Below, one piece after another: positions 1 through 8,614 of a stretch of 64,000 nt of DNA (position 1 is the first letter of the stretch; each line of letters starts with the position of its first letter). Under the pieces are notes generated by a model. That model had not been told where the DNA came from and did not search any database. It worked only from the letters and a program-made list of their open reading frames with translations. A program made the position numbers and the translations under genes. The stretch is from Pontibacter ummariensis (GTDB lineage: Bacteria; Bacteroidota; Bacteroidia; Cytophagales; Hymenobacteraceae), in the NCBI RefSeq assembly GCF_900188175.1, contig NZ_FZOQ01000001.1, forward strand, positions 310,001 to 374,000, in the 5' to 3' direction.

Positions 1-704
1 GTGCCAAAGAAACAGTAGGCTTCGATAAGAACCCTTTCTCCCGTTTGTTTACCCGCCGTTACCCTCACAACATAGAATCAGGTACACACGAGGTAGAGCG
101 CAACGACCTGCTCATCCAAAGTGTAACCAATGCCATTCCTTCCAGGCCAAAGCTTTACCCTGGCCAGACAGACTTTGCCAAAGTAGAGGAACTGAAAAAG
201 GAGCCCTTTATTTGTATGGCACCCACTTCGGTGTGGTTTACAAAGCAGTACCCCCAGGAACAGTGGGTAACCCTGCTCGACAGCCTTGATCCCAAGTATA
301 AGGTCTACCTGATTGGCTCACCGGCGGATAAGGTGTACTGTGATGAGATCATCAGCCTGAGTCAAAACCAAGGGGTAAAGAACCTCTGTGGGCAGCTGAG
401 CCTGTTGCAGTCGGCGGCGCTGATGCGTGATGCTGTACTGAATTATGTCAACGACTCAGGGCCAATGCACCTGGCCTCTGCCCTGAATGCGCCCACCGCT
501 GCTGTTTACTGCTCCACCATCCCTCGCTTTGGTTTTGGCCCGCTGTCTGATTTTGCGCGGATCGTGGAGCGGGAAGAGCCTTTATACTGCCGCCCCTGCG
601 GCTTGCACGGCTATCAGGAATGCCCGGAGGGCCACTTTAAGTGTGCCCGTGATATCCGGAACGAGCAGTTGCTGGAGGTGTTGGAGTTGGCGGAGCGCCG
701 TTAG
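1..704 (+). CDS. GT9 heptosyltransferase-like glycosyltransferase, 5' end outside window
   Basis: The reading frame is open from base 3 and runs off the left edge, so only the last 233 residues are visible. The TTG at 45 is an internal leucine, not a start. The fragment contains the donor-site region of family GT9 (ADP-heptose:LPS heptosyltransferase type), seen as NDSGPMHLASALNAP, and ends with a four-cysteine segment (CRPC ... CP.GHFKC.RDI). The same C-terminal segment recurs in the GT9 gene at 13799-14797, so the two are paralogues. Members transfer heptose or related sugars to lipopolysaccharide core or other glycans at the cytoplasmic face of the inner membrane. The family call is firm; the sugar and acceptor cannot be told from sequence. 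Confidence 0.85.
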   Translation, partial: AKETVGFDKNPFSRLFTRRYPHNIESGTHEVERNDLLIQSVTNAIPSRPKLYPGQTDFAKVEELKKEPFICMAPTSVWFTKQYPQEQWVTLLDSLDPKYKVYLIGSPADKVYCDEIISLSQNQGVKNLCGQLSLLQSAALMRDAVLNYVNDSGPMHLASALNAPTAAVYCSTIPRFGFGPLSDFARIVEREEPLYCRPCGLHGYQECPEGHFKCARDIRNEQLLEVLELAERR

Positions 705-1022
705 TTCTGTTGGATGTGGGACTGGTCGCGCTCCATGGATCAAGGTGAAAGGGTGGCGCGCAGGAATAAAAGCTTTGTAGGGCGCTTTTCCGGCAAGGGG
801 CGGTGACGCTGTACTTGCGCAGGCAAGAGGCAGGTAACAAAGATTGTCGAAGTTGCTTATAGCAGCCGCCGGGGCAACACCTGAAGCAGGTTACTAGGTT
901 ATGCACACTCCACCGACTGGCTAAGGAGGTTCGAAAGCAAGACCTCCCGCCATTTTAGGATTGAGCAGAGACATAGCTATACCCTCAGTCTTGTAAATGC
1001 CTGAATACGAAATGCTGTCCCT
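705..1022. other. Intergenic, no gene recognised
   Basis: This 318-base gap separates the GT9 gene and moeB, which are convergent. The only structure noticed is a short 6-bp inverted repeat at 925-930/942-947 with no clear T run. Open frames here lack coding character. No promoter or RNA gene was recognised. Confidence 0.5.
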
Positions 1023-2090
1023 TTAGTGCTCCCAGGAGTTTAAACCTCCGGCCAGGTTATAAAACTGCACTTCCGGGTAGCGCTCCTGCAATATCGCTAT
1101 GGCTTTCTGGCTTCGCACTCCCGACTGACAGTGTACGACCACTTTAGGCTGTAGTTGCAGTGTCGCTAGCTTGTCGCTAAGCTTAGAAAGCGGTACCAGT
1201 TCTCCGCCAATATTAAAGTTCTCATACTCCTGCAACTCGCGCACGTCCAGCACCTGTACCTGCTTGTCCTGTGCAAGCCACGCCTTTAGCTCATCTGCCG
1301 ATATTGTCTGCACCACGGCACAGGTCGCCCCATAACTTGACTGAAGAGCGGTTACTTTATCAGCTTGCGCTGTTCTGGGGAACTTGAAGGATGAGAAGCT
1401 AAGCGACAGGGCATCAAACAGCAGCAGTTTGCCAGAGGCCACCTCTCCTATTTCACAGACGATCTTGATTACCTCGTTAGCCTGCAAGGTGCCGACAACG
1501 CCCGGAAGCACGCCCAGCACGCCCGCCTCTGCACAATTCGGTATTTCACCAGCACCCGGAGGTTCTGGGAACAGGCAGCGATAGCTTGGGCCGTTCTTAT
1601 GGTTGAATACAGATAACTGCCCCTCAAAGCGGGAGATGGCCCCAAACACCAGCGGCTTTTGCAATATGGTGCAGGCATCGCTCACGAGGTAGCGCGTTGG
1701 GAAGTTGTCCGAACCATCTACGAGCACATCATACAGCTTTACCATGTCCAGCGCATTCTCCGTCGTTATCCCTTCTGGGTGCGCTTTAAAATGTATGTGC
1801 GGGTTCTGTTGCGTTAGCTTCTGGATGGCGACCCTTACCTTGGGCTTGCCTACATCTTCCGATGTATATAATATCTGCCGGTGCAGGTTACTCTCGCTCA
1901 CCACGTCCATGTCGGCGATGCCAATGGTACCTACACCCGCTGCCGTCAGGTACTGCAGGATCGGACATCCCAGCCCGCCGGCCCCAATTACCAGCACCTT
2001 TGCCTGCTTCAGCTTTTCCTGCCCTGCCACACCTAGTTCTGGTAATATGACTTGCCTGTTGTAACGCTCCTTTTCTGCTTTGTTTAACAT
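1023..2090 (-). CDS. moeB: MoeB/ThiF-type adenylyltransferase fused to a rhodanese domain
   Basis: This 355-residue protein has an E1-like adenylation domain followed by a C-terminal rhodanese domain. Visible motifs are NRQ near residue 11, the nucleotide loop GAGGLG at 36-41, DGSDNFPTR, and the NCAEAGVLG stretch that holds the conserved cysteine. The rhodanese part carries Cys321 in HCQSGVRS. Such proteins adenylate the C-terminal glycine of a sulfur carrier (MoaD or ThiS) and can pass sulfur to it, in molybdopterin or thiamine synthesis. The structural zinc site of E. coli MoeB needs two CxxC pairs; here the first pair reads SYRC and the second is absent. No moa or thi gene is adjacent, so the carrier protein is unknown. 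MoeB is the closest name; a ThiF-like role is possible. Confidence 0.82.
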   Translation of the reverse strand: MLNKAEKERYNRQVILPELGVAGQEKLKQAKVLVIGAGGLGCPILQYLTAAGVGTIGIADMDVVSESNLHRQILYTSEDVGKPKVRVAIQKLTQQNPHIHFKAHPEGITTENALDMVKLYDVLVDGSDNFPTRYLVSDACTILQKPLVFGAISRFEGQLSVFNHKNGPSYRCLFPEPPGAGEIPNCAEAGVLGVLPGVVGTLQANEVIKIVCEIGEVASGKLLLFDALSLSFSSFKFPRTAQADKVTALQSSYGATCAVVQTISADELKAWLAQDKQVQVLDVRELQEYENFNIGGELVPLSKLSDKLATLQLQPKVVVHCQSGVRSQKAIAILQERYPEVQFYNLAGGLNSWEH

Positions 2091-2455
2091 GGACGTTTAT
2101 TGGTAACTACTTGAATAAAAGAATTAGACTACACACCCTCCGGGATCTGCCTTAGAACCTGTGATAGCCGATGTATTCCCCCAAGTTAACAACATTATTG
2201 CGAAAGCGTTCTAGCCCTCCGCCTGTGGTTTGGCGAGATAACGCCTCCTCTTAGAGTCTGAGCGCAAGTATGTAGGTTATGGTTTATACTACTCAGGCCT
2301 GCATCCCGCTGTTTGCAAATTGTAAACATTGCACCTGCTACGGTTGTTCGTAGCGGCGAGCCATGCAGCTTAAGACAAGCCCATTGCTGAAGCTGCGTTT
2401 TTATGCTATTTTTAAAAACGAAGCAATTAACGAGTCTAACCCAAAATAAAACTAC
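2091..2455. other. Divergent intergenic region between moeB and pepP
   Basis: This 365-base region should hold the promoters of the two divergent genes. For pepP a weak candidate is TTG at 2384-2386, a 20-base spacer, and TATTTTTA at 2407-2414, seven of eight matches to the TAnnTTTG consensus. No candidate was found for moeB. A small minus-strand frame at 2195-2518 overlaps the pepP start and looks non-coding. Confidence 0.35.
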
Positions 2456-3745
2456 ATGAAATACCTCCCCATAAGGCAGGAACTGTTCGTGCGCAACCGC
2501 CGCAACTTTATTAAGCACCTCAAGCCTTGCTCTGTTGCCATCTTCAACTCCAACGACGTCATGCCGACAAATGCGGACGGCACCCTGCCTTTCCGGCAGA
2601 ACAGCGACCTGTTTTACTTATCGGGCATTGATCAGGAGGAGAGTGTACTGGTGCTTTTTCCCCAAGCTAAAGACCAGCGCATGCAGGAGATCCTTTTTGT
2701 GCGCGAAACCAACGAGCATGTCCTGACCTGGGAGGGCTATAAGCTCACAAATGAGCAGGCCCGGGAGGTATCCGGGGTACAGACTGTTTACTGGACGCAT
2801 CAATTTGAGTCGGTGCTTAACGCGCTCATGCTAGAGGCAGAGCACGTGTACCTGAACAGCAATGAGCATCTGCGGGCAGCCACGGAGGTAGAGACCCGCG
2901 ATTCCCGTTTTATCAAATGGTGCAAAGATCGCTACCCCCTGCATCGGTATGAGCGGAGTGCTCCCATCATGCACCAACTGCGGGCAGTAAAGTCAGCAGA
3001 GGAAATTGCCTTGATCCAGCAGGCTTGTGACATTACAGAGAAAGCCTTCCGGCGATTGCTGGGCTTTATCAGGCCGGGGGTGATGGAGTACGAGATTGAG
3101 GCGGAACTGTACCATGAATTTCTGAGAAACCGCTCCCGGGGACCTGCTTATGAACCCATCATTGCCTCTGGGGCCAGTGCCTGTATTCTACATTATGTCG
3201 AAAACAGCCGGGAATGCAAAGAAGGAGACCTGGTGCTGATGGACTTCGGGGCCGAGTACGCGAACTACGCCTCAGACTTAACACGTACCGTGCCTGTGAA
3301 CGGCAAGTTCTCCAAACGCCAGCGCGAGGTATACGATTCGGTGCTGCGGGTGATGAAAGCGGCTACCCAAATGCTGGTACCCGGCAACACCCTAGACCAA
3401 TACCACAAGTTTGTGGGCACCGTGATGGAAAATGAGCTGATCCGGCTCGGCTTACTAAACGAAGGCGATGTGCACAACCAGGATCCGGAGAAGCCACTAT
3501 ACAGGAAGTACTTTATGCACGGCACTTCACATCATCTTGGTTTGGACGTGCACGACGTTGGCAACAAGTACCGCCCTTTTGAGGAGGGCATGGTCTTTAC
3601 CTGTGAGCCGGGTATCTACATAAAGGAAGAGGGCATCGGTGTGCGCCTGGAGAATGATATCCTGGTGACCAAGAACGGGCCCAAGGACCTGATGCAGCAC
3701 ATCCCCCTTGAAGCAGAGGACATAGAGCGCCTGATGAGGAAGTAG
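2456..3745 (+). CDS. pepP: Xaa-Pro aminopeptidase (aminopeptidase P, M24B)
   Basis: The 429-residue protein has an N-terminal AMP_N domain and a C-terminal pita-bread metallopeptidase domain, close to the 441 residues of E. coli PepP. The five metal ligands of the family are all visible: Asp263 and Asp274 (eleven apart, DFGAEYANYASD), His359 in HGTSHHLG, Glu384 in CEPGIY and Glu399 in RLEND. It should remove N-terminal residues that precede proline, with two Mn ions, in the cytoplasm. There is no signal peptide. The ATG at 2456 starts the conserved N-terminus (YLPIRQELFVRNRRNF). It is transcribed alone, divergent from moeB. Confidence 0.93.
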   Translation: MKYLPIRQELFVRNRRNFIKHLKPCSVAIFNSNDVMPTNADGTLPFRQNSDLFYLSGIDQEESVLVLFPQAKDQRMQEILFVRETNEHVLTWEGYKLTNEQAREVSGVQTVYWTHQFESVLNALMLEAEHVYLNSNEHLRAATEVETRDSRFIKWCKDRYPLHRYERSAPIMHQLRAVKSAEEIALIQQACDITEKAFRRLLGFIRPGVMEYEIEAELYHEFLRNRSRGPAYEPIIASGASACILHYVENSRECKEGDLVLMDFGAEYANYASDLTRTVPVNGKFSKRQREVYDSVLRVMKAATQMLVPGNTLDQYHKFVGTVMENELIRLGLLNEGDVHNQDPEKPLYRKYFMHGTSHHLGLDVHDVGNKYRPFEEGMVFTCEPGIYIKEEGIGVRLENDILVTKNGPKDLMQHIPLEAEDIERLMRK

Positions 3746-4136
3746 CCAAGCGTCAAGAATGCCGGGCTTCAGACTGCTTCAAAAATTGCCGACAACCTTT
3801 TTTGTTGTACTTACTCCAAAAAAGAGGTCTTTGCATCAAAATGTTTTTTCCGTAACAACTTTGTGCTATAGAATCAGTTTGAAATAGGGGAATTTGTACT
3901 TCTGCGCCTTGTAGTGCTGTACAAGCAGGTAAAAGTAGTGCAATTTCTGCGGTGGTAACTTTGGTTTAATAGACATAAAGACAAAAGAACTGCCTATGCG
4001 TAAACTTTTCCTCCTTTCTCCGCTGTGTGCTCAACATAGTCCCATTCGAGCGGGTATGCCTTTACTTTATGAACATCTAAAAAACTCGATACGAGACATG
4101 CCCGTATTGTCATATCAAAATATATTAGGAAGAATC
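3746..4136. other. Leader region of the first OmpA/TSP3 gene
   Basis: This 391-base stretch between pepP and the first OmpA gene holds a promoter-like -7 element at 3956-3963. An in-frame upstream extension of the OmpA frame from 3996 encodes no signal peptide before residue 48, so 3996-4136 is better read as an untranslated leader of about 165 bases. Confidence 0.45.
3956..3963 (+). promoter_or_regulatory. Candidate -7 promoter element (TAACTTTG)
   Basis: An exact match to the Bacteroidota housekeeping -7 consensus TAnnTTTG. No convincing TTG was found at the -33 distance. It would place the transcript start near 3970, upstream of the OmpA gene starting at 4137. Confidence 0.4.
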
Positions 4137-5594
4137 ATGCAAACACAATTTACAAAACTTAGTTCAATAGCTTATGCGCTGGCGTTCTTGCTTTTAGCAA
4201 GCACGAACCTGTTTGCGCAGAGCTCTGACCAACGCACGAACGTGCAGATATACGGAAGTGCTATACAGTACAGAGGAGACATAAACGACGAAGAGTACGG
4301 CGACCTGGAGTGGGGTGGCGGTATCGGGATCAACCGCTACCTGAGCCCTACTTTTGATGCTGGCTTGCACGTTACCTACGGTAGTACAGAAGCGAGCGAG
4401 GGCGGGAACATGTTTGATGCCCAGATAGGTACCGCCATGCTGGCCCTTCGATTAAAAATGTATGGTAACATCCTCAAAGAAGATGCCTTTATTGGACCTT
4501 ACCTGCAAATTGCCGGTGGCGGTGCCTGGGCTAAAACAGATGCCACCCGTATGGATGGCAGCCGGCAGGAAGACTATAAGTTCTTTACGGCAGCGGCAAG
4601 AGGTGGTGCGGGCATCCGCTTCCGCTTCTCTGACGCGGTAAGTGCTTTTGTGGAAACGAACTACATGATCATCGGCCAGGATAAGATCGATGGCTATGAC
4701 ACAGGTGACAACGACCGCTTCCTGATGCACAATGTAGGCCTTGGCTTTAATTTAGGTCGAGCTGCTGACGCTGACGGGGACGGTGTTCCGGACCGTCGGG
4801 ACGACTGCCCGAACACGCCGACGGGCGTGCAGGTGGACAAGCGGGGCTGCCCGATTGACACGGACACGGACGGGGTGCCGGACTACCAGGACGAGTGCCC
4901 TACCGAAGCTGGCACGGCGGCGACCAAAGGCTGCCCTGACCGCGACAACGACGGGGTGGCCGACAAGGACGACCGCTGTCCGGACGAGGCGGGCTTAGTG
5001 GCCCTGCAGGGATGCCCTGACGCCGACGGCGACGGCGTTGCCGACAACGAGGACCGCTGCCCTGACACCCCTGCCGGTGTGCAGGTGGGGGCCGACGGCT
5101 GCCCGCTGGACGCTGACGGCGACGGGGTGCCGGACTACCAGGACATCTGCCCTAACTCGCCGGGCACGCTGGCTACCAAGGGCTGCCCTGAGCTGGACGC
5201 CGAGACGCTTCGCCTGATAGACGAGAAGGTGCGCTTCGAGTTCGACCAGGCCCGCGTGCAGGACGCCTACAAGCAGCTGCTCGACAGCATCGTGGTGGCG
5301 CTTCAGAAGTACCCGGACCACGTGCTGCTGATCCAGGGGCACGCCGACTACATCGGCTCTGAGGAGTACAACCAGGCCCTGTCGGAGGCCCGCGCCGAGA
5401 ACGTGAAGGAGTACCTGGTGTCGCAGGGGGTGCAGAACCCAGAGCGCCTGGTGACCCGGGGCTACGGGGAGTCGCGTCCGCTGGTGGAGGTGAACGAGCG
5501 GCTGCCCAAGCGCAGGACCGAGCTGCAGCGCAGGATAAACCGAAGGGTGGGCTTCCAGCTCAACACCCCGGACCTGCAGCTGGACATGGAGTAG
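4137..5594 (+). CDS. OmpA-family outer membrane protein with TSP3 repeats (copy 1)
   Basis: Taken from the ATG at 4137, the 485-residue protein begins with a clear signal peptide ending near LFAQ; earlier in-frame starts would bury it. Next comes a beta-barrel-like domain (about residues 30-205), then five calcium-binding thrombospondin type 3 repeats (pattern DxDxDGVPDxxDxCP, about 208-345), then an OmpA C-terminal domain with the peptidoglycan-contact residues Asp in GHADYIGS and Arg in NRRVGF. It should sit in the outer membrane and anchor it to murein. From base 4761 to the terminator it is almost identical to the next gene, while the barrels are clearly different. The shared part is far richer in G and C at third codon positions than the barrel part. 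Confidence 0.9.
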   Translation: MQTQFTKLSSIAYALAFLLLASTNLFAQSSDQRTNVQIYGSAIQYRGDINDEEYGDLEWGGGIGINRYLSPTFDAGLHVTYGSTEASEGGNMFDAQIGTAMLALRLKMYGNILKEDAFIGPYLQIAGGGAWAKTDATRMDGSRQEDYKFFTAAARGGAGIRFRFSDAVSAFVETNYMIIGQDKIDGYDTGDNDRFLMHNVGLGFNLGRAADADGDGVPDRRDDCPNTPTGVQVDKRGCPIDTDTDGVPDYQDECPTEAGTAATKGCPDRDNDGVADKDDRCPDEAGLVALQGCPDADGDGVADNEDRCPDTPAGVQVGADGCPLDADGDGVPDYQDICPNSPGTLATKGCPELDAETLRLIDEKVRFEFDQARVQDAYKQLLDSIVVALQKYPDHVLLIQGHADYIGSEEYNQALSEARAENVKEYLVSQGVQNPERLVTRGYGESRPLVEVNERLPKRRTELQRRINRRVGFQLNTPDLQLDME

Positions 5595-5663
5595 GCCCGA
5601 CAAGGGGGAAGATAAGCAGGGGGAGGCGCCCCGGAGAGATCCGGGGCGCCTCTTCCTGTTTTT
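4761..5663 (+). repeat. Direct repeat unit A: TSP3-OmpA module plus terminator
   Basis: Copy 1 of a 903-base direct repeat; copy 2 is at 6696-7598, offset 1935 bases with no insertions or deletions in the coding part. In protein, only three residue differences were found by eye (Gly/Ala, Thr/Ala, Lys/Arg), all in the first third of the module. The identity stops abruptly at the barrel boundary and continues past the stop codon through the terminator. Confidence 0.92.
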
Positions 5664-6080
5664 GAAGGTACTAGCTATGCCGGCAGGACTGCGTCCTTGT
5701 AAAAGCAGGACAGTAAGTGTGCCCTTTCTTTTAATTGCTCTAAAAGAGAGTAGCATAAGGAGAGGTAGTTCTGATGGGAGTGATAAGCCAGTAGCACGGC
5801 CGGAATGAGCCTTCCTGCAGGACGTTTGAAGTTGCCGGCTAACCTTAGAACTAGGATGAGAGGTGTGGAGGCTATAGAGCGAATTACTTTTTTCTGTTCC
5901 CTTATTAGGTGCTGTTGTTGGCTAAACTGTAGCCCTTGTTCAGGTTAAGGTAAAGATGTAAATAAACTCCTATGTTAATATCAGCGTAAGTAAACCACAA
6001 GGCGGAAGCTTGCTTCTGGCCAGGCAGTTAAGCCTGTAAAGGGGCGTTTTACAGGCATATTAGAACAAAACGATAGAGCT
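5595..6080. other. Intergenic between the OmpA copies
   Basis: This 486-base gap begins with the copy 1 terminator (5623-5663). The rest, 5664-6080, shows no open frame with coding character and no exact TAnnTTTG element. The second OmpA gene either has a promoter I cannot recognise here or depends on read-through. Confidence 0.5.
5623..5663 (+). terminator. Intrinsic terminator of OmpA copy 1
   Basis: A perfect 12-bp stem (5623-5634 with 5641-5652) has a six-base loop AGAGAT and is followed by TTCCTGTTTTT. In the paralogous copy at 7558-7587 the hairpin is present in inverted orientation (loop ATCTCT). Confidence 0.9.
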
Positions 6081-7529
6081 ATGCATACAAAACTACTACG
6101 CAACATTGCATTCATGACTGTGCTACTTCTTATGGTAAGTACAGCTTTACGAGCGCAGAATGCAGATCTGCGCAACAACATCCAGGTATTTGGGTCCGCT
6201 ATTTCCTACAAGGGAGATTTTGGCAGCCAATTTTGGGATAGTTCTGAGAAGGGGGGAGGGGTAGCCTATAACCGTTACCTAAGCCCTGCTTTCGACTTGA
6301 GTTTGCAGTTGAGCTATAACTCTCCAGAGCGCAACTATCAGAAGTCCGACTATTTTGAGCATCAGAGCGTAACAGGGCTATTACTCCTTCGGCTTAAAGC
6401 TTATGGTCCTATTTTGAAGGAGGACGCTTTTTTCGGACCGTACTTAACTGCTGGTGTAGGCGGTATGTATGCTGATGCGGAGGGGCAGGTCAGCAGACAG
6501 CCCTTTAGTGAAAGCTTTGTGACCGCTGTGCTGGCAGGCGGCGCCGGTATACGTCTTAGATTTACGGACAGACTTAGCATCTTTGGAGAAACGAAGTACC
6601 TCTTAACCGGTAATGATAAGTTTGACGGCCTAGAAGAAGGCGATAACGAGCAATTCCTGCTGCATGAAGCAGGTATAGGCTATAACCTGGGCCGCGCTGC
6701 TGACGCTGACGCTGATGGTGTTCCTGATCGCCGGGACGACTGCCCTAACACGCCGACGGGCGTGCAGGTGGACAAGCGGGGCTGCCCGATTGACACGGAC
6801 GCAGACGGGGTGCCGGACTACCAGGACGAGTGCCCTACCGAAGCTGGCACGGCGGCCACCAGAGGCTGCCCTGACCGCGACAACGACGGGGTGGCCGACA
6901 AGGACGACCGCTGTCCGGACGAGGCGGGCTTAGTGGCCCTGCAGGGATGCCCTGACGCCGACGGCGACGGCGTTGCCGACAACGAGGACCGCTGCCCTGA
7001 CACCCCTGCCGGCGTGCAGGTGGGGGCCGACGGCTGCCCGCTGGACGCTGACGGCGACGGGGTGCCGGACTACCAGGACATCTGCCCTAACTCGCCGGGC
7101 ACGCTGGCTACCAAGGGCTGCCCTGAGCTGGACGCCGAGACGCTTCGCCTGATAGACGAGAAGGTGCGCTTCGAGTTCGATCAGGCCCGCGTGCAGGACG
7201 CCTACAAGCAGCTGCTCGACAGCATCGTGGTGGCGCTTCAGAAGTACCCGGACCACGTGCTGCTGATCCAGGGGCACGCCGACTACATCGGCTCTGAGGA
7301 GTACAACCAGGCCCTGTCGGAGGCCCGCGCCGAGAACGTGAAGGAGTACCTGGTGTCGCAGGGGGTGCAGAACCCAGAGCGCCTGGTGACCCGGGGCTAC
7401 GGGGAGTCCCGTCCGCTGGTAGAAGTGAACGAGCGGCTGCCCAAGCGCAGAACCGAGCTGCAGCGCAGGATAAACCGAAGGGTGGGCTTCCAGCTCAACA
7501 CCCCGGACCTGCAGCTGGACATGGAGTAG
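6081..7529 (+). CDS. OmpA-family outer membrane protein with TSP3 repeats (copy 2)
   Basis: The 482-residue paralogue of the gene at 4137 starts at the ATG at 6081 with a signal peptide ending near LRAQ. Its barrel domain (about residues 27-205) keeps the same plan (a YNRYLSPAFD motif matches INRYLSPTFD of copy 1) but is strongly diverged. The five TSP3 repeats and the OmpA domain are nearly identical to copy 1 at both DNA and protein level. It should be an outer-membrane, murein-binding protein. The mosaic pattern suggests that the 3' modules are kept alike by gene conversion while the surface-facing barrels diverge. Whether both are expressed together is unknown. Confidence 0.9.
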   Translation: MHTKLLRNIAFMTVLLLMVSTALRAQNADLRNNIQVFGSAISYKGDFGSQFWDSSEKGGGVAYNRYLSPAFDLSLQLSYNSPERNYQKSDYFEHQSVTGLLLLRLKAYGPILKEDAFFGPYLTAGVGGMYADAEGQVSRQPFSESFVTAVLAGGAGIRLRFTDRLSIFGETKYLLTGNDKFDGLEEGDNEQFLLHEAGIGYNLGRAADADADGVPDRRDDCPNTPTGVQVDKRGCPIDTDADGVPDYQDECPTEAGTAATRGCPDRDNDGVADKDDRCPDEAGLVALQGCPDADGDGVADNEDRCPDTPAGVQVGADGCPLDADGDGVPDYQDICPNSPGTLATKGCPELDAETLRLIDEKVRFEFDQARVQDAYKQLLDSIVVALQKYPDHVLLIQGHADYIGSEEYNQALSEARAENVKEYLVSQGVQNPERLVTRGYGESRPLVEVNERLPKRRTELQRRINRRVGFQLNTPDLQLDME

Positions 7530-7598
7530 GCCCGACAAGGGGGAAGATAAGCAGGAAGAGGCGCCTCGGATCTCTCCGGGGCGCCTCTTCCTGTTTTT
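6696..7598 (+). repeat. Direct repeat unit B: TSP3-OmpA module plus terminator
   Basis: Second copy of the repeat described at 4761-5663. Besides three residue changes, a handful of silent changes are visible, for example in the codons of GESRPLVEV. The terminator stem-loop at the end is inverted relative to copy A. Confidence 0.92.
7558..7598 (+). terminator. Intrinsic terminator of OmpA copy 2
   Basis: A 12-bp stem (7558-7569 with 7576-7587) has one G-T wobble and the loop ATCTCT, followed by TTCCTGTTTTT. Apart from one base, the hairpin is the reverse complement of the copy 1 hairpin. Confidence 0.9.
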
Positions 7599-7623
7599 AG
7601 AAAGGCTATGTAGAGATAATCAA

Positions 7624-7655
7624 AAGGCCTGTTTTCAGTTAAGAAAACAGGCCTT
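7624..7655 (-). terminator. Hairpin terminator of pyrB
   Basis: A perfect 13-bp stem (7624-7636 with 7643-7655) with a six-base loop lies 26 bases beyond the pyrB stop. Read on the minus strand it is followed by TTTTGATT. It lies between convergent genes, just after the OmpA copy 2 terminator. Confidence 0.75.
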
Positions 7656-7681
7656 AAATATATGCTCGCTTCGCTAAGAGC

Positions 7682-8605
7682 TTATCCTTTCTGTGCTAAT
7701 AAATACAGGACAGCCATGCGTATGGCCACCCCGTTCTCCACTTGGTTGAGGATAATGGAGTGGTGCGAGTCAGCGGCATCCGAGCTTAGCTCTACGCCCC
7801 GGTTAATCGGGCCCGGGTGCATCAGCACGATCTCCTTGTCCAGGCTGTCGAGCATTTTCTTGTCGATGCCGTAATATAGCGTGTACTCCCGCAACGATGG
7901 GAAGTATTTCATCTGCTGGCGCTCCAGTTGTATGCGCAGCACGTTAGCCACATCGCACCAAGCCAGGGCTTTCCGCACATCTAGTTCCACCTTCACCCCC
8001 AACTGCTTGATGTACTTCGGCAGCAAGGTGCTCGGGCCACACACCATCACTTCGGCCCCCTGCTTTTGCAAGGCAAAAATGTTGGATAGGGCCACCCGTG
8101 AGTGCAGGATGTCTCCGATGATTACCACCTTCTTGCCCGCTACTTCCCCCAGTCTTTCCCGGATTGAAAAAGAGTCCAGCAGGGCCTGGGTAGGGTGTTC
8201 ATGGGTCCCGTCTCCGGCATTTACAATATTGGCGGGGATGTGCTTGCTTAAAAAGTGAGGAGCACCCGGGCTGGAATGGCGCATCACGATCATGTCCACC
8301 TTCATGGCCAGGATGTTGTTCACCGTGTCGAGCAGGGTTTCCCCTTTCTTCACAGAACTGCTGCTGCTGCTGAAGTTGATCACATCGGCCGAGAGCCGCT
8401 TCTCCGCCAGCTCAAATGAGAGCCGTGTGCGGGTGGAGTTCTCGAAGAAAACGTTGGCAATGGTAATGTCGCGCAGCGAGGGCACTTTCTTGATCGGCCT
8501 GTTCAGCACGTCTTTAAAATTGTCGGCAGTCTCAAAGATGAGTTGGATGTCCTGCGGGGTAATGTCTTTGATGCCTAACAGGTGCCGGACGCTGAGCTCT
8601 TGCAT
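7682..8605 (-). CDS. pyrB: Aspartate carbamoyltransferase catalytic chain
   Basis: The 307-residue protein carries the carbamoyl phosphate signature STRTR at residues 57-61 (FENSTRTRLSFE), the mobile loop SSSSVKKGE with the conserved Ser and Lys, and HPTQALLD. It condenses carbamoyl phosphate with aspartate in the second step of pyrimidine synthesis. It lies 9 bases after pyrR and is probably co-transcribed with it. No pyrI regulatory chain is adjacent. The length is usual for a catalytic chain. Confidence 0.96.
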   Translation of the reverse strand: MQELSVRHLLGIKDITPQDIQLIFETADNFKDVLNRPIKKVPSLRDITIANVFFENSTRTRLSFELAEKRLSADVINFSSSSSSVKKGETLLDTVNNILAMKVDMIVMRHSSPGAPHFLSKHIPANIVNAGDGTHEHPTQALLDSFSIRERLGEVAGKKVVIIGDILHSRVALSNIFALQKQGAEVMVCGPSTLLPKYIKQLGVKVELDVRKALAWCDVANVLRIQLERQQMKYFPSLREYTLYYGIDKKMLDSLDKEIVLMHPGPINRGVELSSDAADSHHSIILNQVENGVAIRMAVLYLLAQKG

Positions 8606-8614
8606 GGGTGAGGT

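Noticed and set aside
2195..2518. Minus-strand open frame between moeB and pepP
   Set aside because: Overlaps the pepP start and has no domain, signal peptide or promoter.
3996..4136. In-frame upstream extension of the first OmpA gene
   Set aside because: It would hide the signal peptide 47 residues inside the protein; treated as leader.
4995..5756. Long minus-strand open frame of 253 codons
   Set aside because: It is the antisense of the GC-rich TSP3-OmpA module and reappears in copy 2 at 6930-7538; open only because of base composition.
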